A stretch of DNA of 64,000 bases from Polyangiaceae bacterium (GTDB taxonomy: Bacteria > Myxococcota_A > Polyangia > Polyangiales > Polyangiaceae): assembly GCA_020633205.1 (NCBI GenBank), contig JACKEB010000022.1, positions 1-64,000 of the forward strand, given 5' to 3'. Of the stretch, positions 25,177 to 34,000 are shown piece by piece. A program made the position numbers and the translations under genes. Each line of letters opens with the position of its first letter. Within the stretch, counting starts at the first letter, position 1. A model generated the notes under the pieces. The model made no database searches, had not been told where the DNA came from, and saw nothing but the letters and a program-made list of their open reading frames with translations.

Positions 25177-26082
25177 CTAGATCGGGGTTTCGTCGTCCCG
25201 CCGGCCGCCGCGCCAGGGCTCTCTGCGCTTTTCGTATTCGCCGCGAACGAACTTTTCCAACACAGGTGCGATGTTGTCCGCGATGTCCGCGTCCCACTCA
25301 CCCCCGTTCACATAGTCGAGAGGATGGTTTTCGGGACTGAGCAACGCAAACCCGGGGATCTTATCCGTGGGGATCCGCAGTCGAGTGAGCTCGAGCAGGT
25401 GGTCTCGCACGTTGACCCGCACCAAACGCGTCCCGGAGAGAGCGCGCTGGAGCTTGGGATCAGGCAGGGCGGCTGCGACGCCTTGGCAAGGCTTGCAGTC
25501 GGGAACCACCGTCCAAAGCACCAGCTTTTGTTTGGCGATGGTCGCCGCTTTGCGCTGTCGTTCGAGCTCTGCGTTGAGCGGGACCACCCCAGGACCGAGG
25601 TCCACGAGCAGCACATCTCCGATTTTCGTTTCCAGGATGCCTTCATCCACGCTGCGATCGGCTGCCGTTGGCGGGGTGGTTCCGAGGCCTGGCAGCGGCG
25701 CTGGCGTCGGGGCACCCGCGTCGCCGGGACCAGGTGGCAAGCCCGGCACGACGGGTGGAGCGACCGCAACCGGTGGCGGAGGGGGAGGGGGAGCAGCCAT
25801 CGAGGGGGCGTTGGCGCCAACGATGCCCAGAATCAGCAGCGTGGCAGCGATCAGCAGCTGGGTGGAGCCGGCGATGATGCCGGCCAGTGCGACCCCTGCT
25901 CCGGTCTGCTTGCCCTCCGCGCGGGAGATCTCGTTTCGCGCGCTGAGTCCACAAAAGATCGCGATCACTCCCGAGATCACCGGGAAGCAACCGACGAAGC
26001 CGAGCAAGCCCAGGACGAGAGACGTGGTTGCGAGTCCGTTGCTCTGGGTCGTCGACGGGGATACCTGGCTCACGTCGCTCAC
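25177..26082 (-). CDS. Membrane-anchored thioredoxin-like protein with DUF4190-type N-terminus
   Basis: It has 301 residues. The N-terminal part has two membrane helices with the DUF4190-like pattern (SLVLGLLGFVGCFPVISGVIAIFCGLSAR, split here as LGLLGFVGCF and GVIAIFCGL) and GVALAGIIAGSTQLLIAAT. A long Pro/Val/Ala linker follows, then a thioredoxin-like domain from about residue 160 with the redox motif PDCKPC and a cis-Pro-like segment IPGFALLSPENHP. It could reduce or form disulfides in the envelope, perhaps in the Cys-containing domain of the neighbouring pseudokinase; that link is inference. It lies 19 bases after the barrel-like gene and 60 bases before the pseudokinase gene. Confidence 0.78.
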   Translation of the reverse strand: MSDVSQVSPSTTQSNGLATTSLVLGLLGFVGCFPVISGVIAIFCGLSARNEISRAEGKQTGAGVALAGIIAGSTQLLIAATLLILGIVGANAPSMAAPPPPPPPVAVAPPVVPGLPPGPGDAGAPTPAPLPGLGTTPPTAADRSVDEGILETKIGDVLLVDLGPGVVPLNAELERQRKAATIAKQKLVLWTVVPDCKPCQGVAAALPDPKLQRALSGTRLVRVNVRDHLLELTRLRIPTDKIPGFALLSPENHPLDYVNGGEWDADIADNIAPVLEKFVRGEYEKRREPWRGGRRDDETPI

Positions 26083-26101
26083 TATAGCGCGCTCGACCCG
26101 C

Positions 26102-26776
26102 TCAGAAACCCACCACCACCGAAGCGCCGATCGTCATCCACGGTTTGACGTCGGGTCCGTTCTCTCCCCGAATGGCCGGGAGTGCACCGCTCACGTCGAG
26201 GGATGCGCGGGCGTCAGTGCCATCGACAGGCAGCAGATATTGAAGACTGCCCCGCAAGAGCCCCACACCGATGGTCTCGCCGTTGATGCTGCCGTCGGGT
26301 TGCGCCAGGTCGAGGCGCGCCAAGCCAGCGCCAGCGGCGATGATCGGGTGCAGCCGCTTGTTGTGTCCAAAGTCGAGCCACAACTCACCAGCGTACTGAG
26401 ACAGACCGGTATCGGCGCCGGTCTTCACCCACATCCCGCTGAAGCGCACTCCGGCGGCGTCGCTCCCGACGTCAATCGTCAGCCCCAAACCGCCGTCTGC
26501 ACCGGGTTCACTCAGCCGCAAGACGGGGCCAACCCCGAAGCGCACCGTGGAGTGTGGGTGATAGAAGGGCTCTTCGAAGCTAGGAGGTGGCACGTACTCA
26601 TCGCCACCAACCGCGACGACTGGCTGCCCGCCTGGCGGATCCGCAAACTGCGCGTGGGCCACGTTGCTCACGCCGAGCAAGCTCAGGCCCGCGATCGCGC
26701 CCGCAAGGAAGGTGAAGCGCGGAGCGCCCGTTCGAACTGAGGCGCGGACTGAGGCGCGATCGGACATCGATACCAT
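26102..26776 (-). CDS. Predicted outer-membrane beta-barrel or secreted beta protein
   Basis: Function not recognised. It has 224 residues with an ATG at 26776 preceded by AGGAG at seven bases. A cleavable signal is clear (FLAGAIAGLSLLGVSNVAHA, cut after AHA). The mature part alternates polar and hydrophobic residues in short strands (TVRFGVGPVLRL, GLGLTIDVGS, GVRFSGMWV, GELWLDFGH, GVGLLRGSLQYLL, TIGASVVVGF) and ends in Phe, as outer-membrane barrels usually do. Eight strands or so would fit. It is first in the five-gene minus-strand run and its upstream region carries a perfect palindrome. Confidence 0.7.
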   Translation of the reverse strand: MVSMSDRASVRASVRTGAPRFTFLAGAIAGLSLLGVSNVAHAQFADPPGGQPVVAVGGDEYVPPPSFEEPFYHPHSTVRFGVGPVLRLSEPGADGGLGLTIDVGSDAAGVRFSGMWVKTGADTGLSQYAGELWLDFGHNKRLHPIIAAGAGLARLDLAQPDGSINGETIGVGLLRGSLQYLLPVDGTDARASLDVSGALPAIRGENGPDVKPWMTIGASVVVGF

Positions 26777-26844
26777 GGTGCATCTCCTTTGGACGCCAAG
26801 AGGAAAACGGCTGGTCCTACTCGTCTGCCCAAGGCATCGGCGGT

Positions 26845-26858
26845 CTTCCGATCGGAAG
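26845..26858. promoter_or_regulatory. Perfect 14-bp palindrome in a divergent promoter region
   Basis: CTTCCGATCGGAAG reads the same on both strands. It lies between the divergent starts at 26776 (minus) and 26947 (plus), 69 and 89 bases from them. That position suits an operator for a dimeric regulator, but no regulator is identified. Confidence 0.4.
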
Positions 26859-26946
26859 CTTCGGCGGGCCGAGGGACAGCGGGGTAAGAGCCAGCTTTCT
26901 CACTGGGAATGCAGCAAGAACGCGCCACCTTGCCGCTGCTTACGCT

Positions 26947-27855
26947 ATGTTCCGCTCAATGCGTCGAGAGCGAGCTTCGCGCCCAGCATCCAGCTTGCCT
27001 GCCGGTATTCTCACGTCGACTCGTGGCGGCGTCCGCCAGTTGTCCAGCGCGGTCGCTTGGGCGTTGATCCTGGGCATCGCGCTGCAGAGCTCCGTAGCGC
27101 TCGCCGACGCAGCGGCCCAAAAGGGCGCCGCCCCGGTACAGACGGAGAAGGCGCCGGCCGAGGTGGCCAAGGAGCACTTTGAATCCGCGCTCGAGGCCTA
27201 TCGCGAAGGCAAATACGAGCGCGCCGTCGAGGAGCTCGAGGAGGCACTCAGGCTGGATCCCAGCGGAAAGGACCTGGTCTACAACCTGGGCCTGGTTCAC
27301 GAGAAGCTCGGCAACCTAGACAAGGCACTGTTCTATTTCCGGCGTTACCTCGAGATGGAGACCGACCCCGCCGAGCGTGAGCGGGCTGAAGTCATCGTGC
27401 AGCGTCTGGCAGGTGCTCAGGAGCGTGCGCTGCGAGCAAGCTCAGGCGGCGACGACGATCCGAATCAGCCCGGGAGTGGCCAACACGGACAAAGGGGTAC
27501 GGCGCAGGACCGCAGTGGAGGCAAACTCGATGTTTGGGTCTACGGCACCGCTGGGCTCAGCCTCGCCGCCCTGACGCTTGGGGTCGTATTCGGCGTTCGC
27601 GCGCTGTTGACGCACCCCGGGGGGTCGCCGACTACCGGACCCGGCGAAAGTGCAGGGGATCTCCAGCACGACGCCTCGAGCGCTCACGATATGGCGCTGG
27701 TCGCTGACATCTCTTTTGGTGTCGCCTTGTTGAGCGGTGCCGCCGCTTCATTGCTCTATTTCGGACGCAGCGCCGATGAACCGGCCGGGCAGAGCGCGTC
27801 CCGGGTTGGCTTGGATCCGGTACCATACGGAATCAACTACCGGGGGACGTTCTGA
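26947..27855 (+). CDS. TPR-repeat exported/membrane protein
   Basis: It has 302 residues. An N-terminal basic stretch and hydrophobic segment (SAVAWALILGIALQSSVALADA) look like a signal peptide cut after ALA. Two tetratricopeptide repeats follow (about 68-140; AKEHFESALEAYREGKYERA and YNLGLVHEKLGNLDKALFYF). After a Gly/Asp-rich linker there are two membrane helices (TAGLSLAALTLGVVFGVRAL, ISFGVALLSGAAASLLYFG). The layout is common in myxobacteria; the partner and role are unknown. Its stop overlaps the start of the next gene (TGATG), so the two are a unit. Confidence 0.8.
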   Translation: MFRSMRRERASRPASSLPAGILTSTRGGVRQLSSAVAWALILGIALQSSVALADAAAQKGAAPVQTEKAPAEVAKEHFESALEAYREGKYERAVEELEEALRLDPSGKDLVYNLGLVHEKLGNLDKALFYFRRYLEMETDPAERERAEVIVQRLAGAQERALRASSGGDDDPNQPGSGQHGQRGTAQDRSGGKLDVWVYGTAGLSLAALTLGVVFGVRALLTHPGGSPTTGPGESAGDLQHDASSAHDMALVADISFGVALLSGAAASLLYFGRSADEPAGQSASRVGLDPVPYGINYRGTF

Positions 27856-28850
27856 TGAGCCGCCCGGACCGGTATGCGGGCTCGCCAGGCTTCGCGCGGT
27901 GGTTCGCGCTCGTGACGCTGCTTGGTGGTGCGGCTGCCTGCATGGCAGCCTGTAGTCTCGCGCTGCCCGGAGAGTTGGACCGTATCGAGTGCCGTAGCGA
28001 GGGCGTGGTCGGGCCCCCGGTGTGCGACCCGGGACAGGTGTGTCTCGAAGGCGTCTGCACTGCATGCGCGCTCAGCGAGCGCTGCGGAAACGGTCTAGAC
28101 GACGACTGCAACGGCGCGGCGGACGATGGCTGCGGAGACTCGGGTCCAGGAGGGTGGGGGGAGAGTTGCTCCGGGGACGCGCAGTGCGCCGCTGGTTTTC
28201 TGTGTGCGGCTTCCCGTTGCACGCGCACTTGCTGCCGCTCTGAGGACTGCGGCCCGGGATGGGTCTGCTCGAGCGGAGGCTTGTGTCAGGAAGCGGCGCT
28301 GCTGAATCGCAGCGTGGGGCTGCTCCGCGCGGGAGAGCTTTGCAGCGCTCCCAAGGACTGTCGCAGCGGCCTGTGCGAGAGTGGGCGCTGTATCGACACT
28401 TGCTGTGCTCACAGCGACTGCGGCGGCGGATTGACCTGCGCGATTAATCCAAGTGGAAATGTTTGTCGCCCGGGGACTGGGTTGACCTACGGTTCGACTT
28501 GCAGCGACAACGATCAGTGTGCCGCCAACCTGTGCCGCAGCGTTGGGAGTGGCGTGAAGCTGTGCAGTAGTCCGTGTTGCTCGAGCTACGACTGCGGGAG
28601 CTTCAACGTGGCGGGGATCCGCGTCGACATGGCGTGTGGCTACCCGAGTGGAGTCGGGGCTGCCTGTGTTTCCGGTAACTACGGTAACGGTGCGGTCGGG
28701 ACCACGTGCACTGGGGCGGGGGACTGCCGATCGGGGATTTGCGGGCCAGACGGCACGTGCAGCGACGCTTGCTGTAGCGATGCAGACTGCCCGTCGGCGG
28801 GCTACCATTGCCGCGCGGATGACATGGGGCGTGCGTTCTGCGTGCGTTGA
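27855..28850 (+). CDS. Cys-rich Dickkopf-like lipoprotein
   Basis: It has 331 residues. Signal and lipobox are clear (GGAAACMAACSLA). The mature part is a run of Cys-rich modules: an MYXO/EGF-like start with CGNGLDDDCNGAADDGC, then five or so copies of the pattern GxxCxxxxxCxxGxC-xxx-CC (for example GELCSAPKDCRSGLCESGRC followed by IDTCCAHSDC, and GTTCTGAGDCRSGICGPDGTC then SDACCSDADC). These Dickkopf-type repeats are disulfide-bonded extracellular modules, common in myxobacterial surface proteins; a binding role is likely but no ligand can be named. It starts within the stop of the TPR gene. Confidence 0.85.
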   Translation: MSRPDRYAGSPGFARWFALVTLLGGAAACMAACSLALPGELDRIECRSEGVVGPPVCDPGQVCLEGVCTACALSERCGNGLDDDCNGAADDGCGDSGPGGWGESCSGDAQCAAGFLCAASRCTRTCCRSEDCGPGWVCSSGGLCQEAALLNRSVGLLRAGELCSAPKDCRSGLCESGRCIDTCCAHSDCGGGLTCAINPSGNVCRPGTGLTYGSTCSDNDQCAANLCRSVGSGVKLCSSPCCSSYDCGSFNVAGIRVDMACGYPSGVGAACVSGNYGNGAVGTTCTGAGDCRSGICGPDGTCSDACCSDADCPSAGYHCRADDMGRAFCVR

Positions 28851-29272
28851 GCCGAGTCCCAGCGGCACCTGGTGCACCTCCCCCCCCAAAAAAACAGGAC
28901 CACACGCCCTTCTGGCGGAGCCATTCGCGGGAGGAGCTAACGCTGTTTCCCCTGGATTGATACCAGGGAGCCGCAGGGCGTCCGCGGAGCCCCAACCGGC
29001 TGATTGGCGCAACCTAGCGAGCGCCCAGTGAGGCGGATCTGACTACGGAGACAAAACACTGGAAGGACGCCTGGCCGAACCGCGTTCGCGCAGTTATCCG
29101 GCGAGGCTCCGAGGTCGTATGCCTTGCAGGGCAGGCTGAAGCAAAGATGCCGCAGCGAACAGACGACGATTCGGTCGGCGGAGTGGCCGAGCGGCCGAAC
29201 GGGCTTGCTTGAAGCCCTGAGAGCTGGGTTAATGCGGAGTATCCCTCACAGTACAGTCTCCCTGCAGTCCCC
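28851..29272. other. Intergenic region with a tRNA-Ser-like fragment
   Basis: About 420 bases between the Cys-rich lipoprotein and the kinase gene. No open frame is convincing. A C8/A7 homopolymer pair lies near 28878-28895. The notable element is the serine-tRNA-like 5' half at 29177-29220. Confidence 0.5.
29177..29220 (+). other. 5' half of a serine-tRNA-like sequence
   Basis: It begins GGCGGAGTGGCCGAGCGGCC, the usual 5' acceptor strand and D-arm of bacterial tRNA-Ser, then GGGCT-7 nt-AGCCC, an anticodon-stem-like hairpin. U33 is not in the right place, the T-arm (GGTTCGAATCC) is absent, and no CTCCGCC 3' acceptor strand follows. So it is not a working tRNA; it may be a remnant or chance likeness. 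Confidence 0.4.
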
Positions 29273-30733
29273 ATGACGCGACCCCCGTCTGACAGCATCG
29301 ATCCCGACGCCACAGCGCCGCCGCTGAGCGCGCTCGACGGCGTGGTGTGTCCGCTCTGTCATGCCACGGCGCCGCCCGCGTCCGGGGGTAAGCTGGCGCG
29401 CTGCCCCACCCATGGGTTGGCATTGATCAGCCCGGCTGACATCCAGAGTTCCGGCGCCGACCCGATGTTGGGACGCACGTTTGCGGGGCGCTTTGTGGTC
29501 CTCGGCAAGTTGGGCGCGGGAGCCATGGGTGCCGTCTACCGAGCACGGCAGGAGACGGTTGGTCGAGACGTTGCGCTCAAGATCGTGCGGCCCGACAAGG
29601 TCTACGATCCCGACACGCGTGCCCGCTTCGAGCGTGAGGCGCGGGCGATGAGTCAGCTCACGAGCCCCCACACGGTCACCGCGTTCGACTTTGGGGCATC
29701 CGATGATGGCGCGTGGTTCTTGGCCATGGAGCTGCTCGATGGCGAAACGCTGGGCGCGCGGCTCAAACGCGGCGCCATCGGCGTGGTGGAGGCCGTGCGG
29801 CTCGTGCGGGAAGCTCTGGAGTCCCTCTCGGAAGCTCACCAGAAGGGCATCGTTCACCGGGATCTCAAGCCGGACAACCTCTTCCTCACGCGCACACCGG
29901 ACGGGCGCCGAGAGGTGTGTAAGGTGCTCGATTTCGGTATCGCCAAGCTGCTTCGAGACGAGCTTGCGATCGACGCTCTAGAGACCCAAGCGGGCACCGT
30001 CTTTGGAACGCCGCGCTACATGTCTCCGGAGCAAGCGCAAGGCAAGCCGCTGGACGTGCGCAGCGATCTCTACTCCCTCGGGGTCATCCTGTATCACGCG
30101 CTCGCTGGTCGCGCGCCGTTCGTCGATGACGACGCCGTGGTGGTGATGGCGCGCCACATCAAGGAGGCGCCTCCTCGCCTCAGCGAGGTCGCGCCGGCGG
30201 GCCGTATCAGTCCCACTCTGGAGCGGGTCGTGGTCAAGGCGCTGGAGAAGGACCCTGCTGCGCGGTTTCAGAGCGCCGAAGAGTTCTCTCGCGCCCTCGA
30301 GGGTGCGCTGGGCGACGCCTTAGCGACGGGGAGTCACTCCACCAGTTGGGTGGCGACGCCTGGACCCACGCGGCCGCGTTCTCGTACCGTGTGGATCTTG
30401 GCCGCGATCGCTGCCGCCGCGATCGTCATCCCGACAGGACTGTGGCTGTCCATGCGCTCATCTACCGCGAGTGAGGCCGCCGCCGCGGCGCCTGCGCCCA
30501 TCGAGCCGCGCGGGGACGTGCCTGCTGCGGCGACCGCAGTCGCGTCCGCTACCGAAGAGGTTGCGCTCGATCCCGAACAGCTTGCAGCGGAGCCCTCCGC
30601 TTCCGCCGCCGCTTCCGCGGAAATCAACCCGCAAACCAAGGCGAAAGCCGCGCCAAAACCCGTTGTGGCGCCCGCTCCGGCCGCCCCCGCCATCAAGCGC
30701 AAGACGGGCGATCGCTACGGTCGCTTCGAGTAA
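29273..30733 (+). CDS. Ser/Thr protein kinase with N-terminal zinc-ribbon-like motif
   Basis: It has 486 residues. Residues about 25-45 carry CPLC and CPTHG, a possible zinc site. The kinase domain spans about 70-345: Gly loop GKLGAGAMGAVYRA, VALKIV with the ATP Lys, catalytic loop VHRDLKPDNLF, DFGIAKLL, activation segment FGTPRYMSPEQA, and DVRSDLYSLGVILYHALAGRAPF. All catalytic residues are present, so it should be active. A membrane helix follows (IAAAAIVIPTGLWLSM), then an Ala/Pro/Lys-rich periplasmic tail without a sensor domain. Its targets may include FHA proteins such as the diguanylate cyclase in this window; that is inference. It precedes the giant TPR gene on the same strand by 340 bases. 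Confidence 0.95.
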   Translation: MTRPPSDSIDPDATAPPLSALDGVVCPLCHATAPPASGGKLARCPTHGLALISPADIQSSGADPMLGRTFAGRFVVLGKLGAGAMGAVYRARQETVGRDVALKIVRPDKVYDPDTRARFEREARAMSQLTSPHTVTAFDFGASDDGAWFLAMELLDGETLGARLKRGAIGVVEAVRLVREALESLSEAHQKGIVHRDLKPDNLFLTRTPDGRREVCKVLDFGIAKLLRDELAIDALETQAGTVFGTPRYMSPEQAQGKPLDVRSDLYSLGVILYHALAGRAPFVDDDAVVVMARHIKEAPPRLSEVAPAGRISPTLERVVVKALEKDPAARFQSAEEFSRALEGALGDALATGSHSTSWVATPGPTRPRSRTVWILAAIAAAAIVIPTGLWLSMRSSTASEAAAAAPAPIEPRGDVPAAATAVASATEEVALDPEQLAAEPSASAAASAEINPQTKAKAAPKPVVAPAPAAPAIKRKTGDRYGRFE

Positions 30734-31073
30734 ATCTTCCCTTCGCCTGGTCTGATGGTTCGCGCCCGGGGAGGCACGAAGAAACAACCATTTCGGGTTG
30801 GGAACACGAGTTCGCCGACACGTCCGTGGTGAGTGCGAACGCGTCGTGGAGAGCGCAGCCGCTGCTGAGGGCAGCACACGGCGTGGCCCCGCGGAAATAC
30901 GCTGAGACGGGAGTTCTGCAGTGAAGCCGTGATGCTCTGGGTCTTTCAGCGCGCTGCTGATCGTGGTTCGTGAACCAAGCTGACGCAGAACGGAAGAAAG
31001 CGTCCAACACCACTCGAGTTTGGCGGGTTGGCGCGTTGCGGCTGCCTGAGTTTCGGTGGTAGCGTCGCGCGAA
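30734..31073. other. Intergenic, no gene seen
   Basis: About 340 bases between the kinase and giant TPR genes. A long minus-strand open frame that spans it continues as antisense into the TPR gene and has no family likeness. No terminator or promoter was clear. Confidence 0.45.
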
Positions 31074-34000
31074 ATGGATCCGAGGGAGATGGACGCGCTG
31101 GTACAGCGCCTCGTTCAGAATCCACACGACGAAGAAGCCATCACGTACGCGCACCATCAGGGTCAACAAGACCCGCGCTCGTACGCCATGCTTTTGGAGC
31201 GTGTGGGCCGCACCACCGGCGACGCTTTGTTCGCCTGTCACTGGCTTACCGAGGCGGCGAACGTCTGGGCGACCACGCTGGGCGACGCGCATCGCGCCGC
31301 GCGAGCGCTCATGACGGCCATCGACCGGGACCCGACCCAAGCCGCTCCAGCGGAAAAACTTGCGGATTTGTACCGCGAGAAGGGTGACAACAAGGCGCTC
31401 GTCGCGTTGCTTGAACGCCGCACGAAAGCCTTGGCTCCCCTGACCGCACAGGACCCGGACATGGCGGCATATGTTGCGGCCATGCACGAGGAGCTCGCGC
31501 GCCTCTGGGCGGAGCCGCCGCTTGCCCAGGCCAAGAAGGCGATCGAGAATTACCGCAGGGCAATCGAGCTTCAGCCGGGGAGCCAGTACTCGATCTACGC
31601 GCTACGCGAGCTCTACAAGTCTCAAGAGCAGTGGCTCGAAGCCATCCCGCTGTTTGCCATGGAGCAAGCGCTCACGGACGACCCAGAGCGTCAGGTGGCG
31701 CTCTACAGCGACGAAGCCGAGGTGCGCAAGCAAGCGGGTGACGGTGCTGGATCCAGCATGTCCCTGCGCCACGCATGGTCCGTCGATCAAGGGCGCGACC
31801 CCGCGCTCCGCCAGGCTCTGGCTTCCAGTGTGCTCGACCGCGTGCAAGCGGGAGAGAACGTTGGCGACGACGAGCGCTACGAAGCTGCCGGTTTGTTCAA
31901 TCAGCTCGCGGAGGAGTACGGCGGCGAGTACGGCGTGTCGTATTCCGTCTGCGCCTTGGAGATCGAGCCAGGCGATGATCGCGCGATCCAGCTGGCCATG
32001 TTTTATGGCGGACAAGAAGGCAGGGACGCAGAGATCCGCCCCCGCGCTGCGAAGTACCTCACGGTAAACCCCAATGGCGCGATGGCCGGGGAGTGCCAAG
32101 CGTACATCGGGGACGCGGATGTTCGCTCCCTCGCGGCCCAGGTGCCAGCACCCGGCGCGCAAGCCGCGGAGTCCGAGCCGCGCATGCAGCAGTCGGCGCC
32201 CGTGGCTGCTTCCGCAGGGAAGAGCTCGCGGCGACTAGAGGTAGCCGACGAAGTCAGCGCGGTGATGGAAGAAGAACCCGAGAGCGACGACTTCGCTCCC
32301 GCGGCAGACCCCGATCGCGTTCGCACGCTGATCGACGAAGCCGAGGCACTCGCCCGCAAGGGACGCAAGTCCGAGGCAGGCGCCAAGTACCGCGAGGCCG
32401 TCGCGCTGGACCCCGGCAACGAAGAGGCACTGAACTTCCTGCAAACCCACCTCAGGCAGACGCGCAAGTATGCCGAGTTGCGGGACATCTTGCTCGCTGC
32501 AACCCGGTCCGTGGGTGTTACCCAAGACGCCAAGCGTAACTGGTTGAGGGAAATTGCAGGGCTCTGCGAGACGCAGCTCCGCGATTTGGACACCGCGATC
32601 CATGCGCTCCAACAGCTCGTCTCTCTGGACCCTGGCGAGGGACCCCGCGCGCAGCTGAAGCGCCTGCTCGAGCGCGCCGGTCGCTGGGATGACGTCGCGA
32701 CCCTGCTCGAGCAAGAAGCCGAGCAGGCTCCGGATATCGAAGTCAGGATTTCTCTGGAGAAAAACCTCGCGAAGCTCCACGAGCACAAGCGCAAAGACGT
32801 GGTAGCCGCGGGCGACGCCTGGGCGCGCATCGCGTCGCTCACACCCGAAGACGACTCCGCGTTGATGACCGCGGTGAAGTTCTACGAAAAGGGCGAGCGG
32901 CTGGACCTCGCGGCGGACGCGATCGCCGCCAACGTGGGTGCCCTCGAGGACGAAGACGCAAAGGGGCAGCTGCTGAGTCGCTTGGGTCAGCTGCGCCGTG
33001 ATGGTGGCGATATGCTCGCTGCAGGCGACGCATTCGCGGAGGGCGCTGCACTCACCCAGAAGGCTGAGATGTGGGCTGACGCCGAGCAGTGCTTCGCCGC
33101 AGCCGAAGCCTGGGACCAAGCGGCTCAGGCCGTGGACGAGCAGGCCCAGCTCGCGGCGGAGCCCAAGCAGCAGGCAACCCTCTACGCGCGCGAGAGTGAT
33201 CTGCTGAGCCGTGCCGGCGACGACTCGAGCGCGGTGCTCCGCCTGGAGCAAGCCACCGACCTCGATCCGACCAACGAGGAGTTCGCCAAGGCGCTCGAAG
33301 AGCGTTTTGAGTCTGCGGATCGCTTCCCAGATCTTGCGGCGTTCTTGCTGCGTCGTGCGGACAAGCTCGAGAGCGCGGAGATGCGTATCGAGCTGCGCAA
33401 GCGCGCGGCGACCATTCAGCGGGACACTCTGGGCGACCCAGAGGCGGCGCGGGAGAGCTTGCAGCAGCTGCTGGTCGACGGGGACGACGAGGAGGCGCTG
33501 CTATTCCTCGCGGATGACGCCGGTGAGCGCGGCGAGGCCGCGGAAGCCGTGGAGTACCTCGCCAAGCTCAAGCGCGTGATCGACGATCCCGCGCGCAAGG
33601 CCGAAGTGATGCTGCGCGAGGCGCGTTTGCTTGCGGAAACGCTCGAGGATGTGGACGCCGCGATCGATTGCTATCAGGAGGTGCTGAGTTCCGTCGACGC
33701 GACGAACGCCGAAGCGCTCACCGCAATCGCAGATCTCGAGGAGGGCCGTGGCAACCTTGGGGCTGCTGCCGCTGCTCTGGAGAAGTACCTGGAAGCCGCG
33801 GCGGAGCCGGGGCTGAAGCTGGAACTCGCTCAGCGCCTGACAGGGCTCTATGAGGGCGAATTGGATGACCCGAAGTCCGCCGTGCGGGTACTGGATATCG
33901 TGGTCTCCATCGAGGAAGAAGACTTCGACGCCATCGGACGACTCGTGGCGCTCAACGAGCGCCTCGAGGACTGGCCCCGCGTAGCGCGTCACCTCCAGCA

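Noticed and set aside
29177..29266. Functional tRNA-Ser gene
   Set aside because: No T-arm, no 3' acceptor strand complementary to GGCGGAG, and the anticodon loop lacks U33.
30693..31487. Minus-strand frame spanning the kinase end, the gap and the TPR gene start
   Set aside because: It overlaps two strongly supported plus-strand genes and has no recognisable domain.
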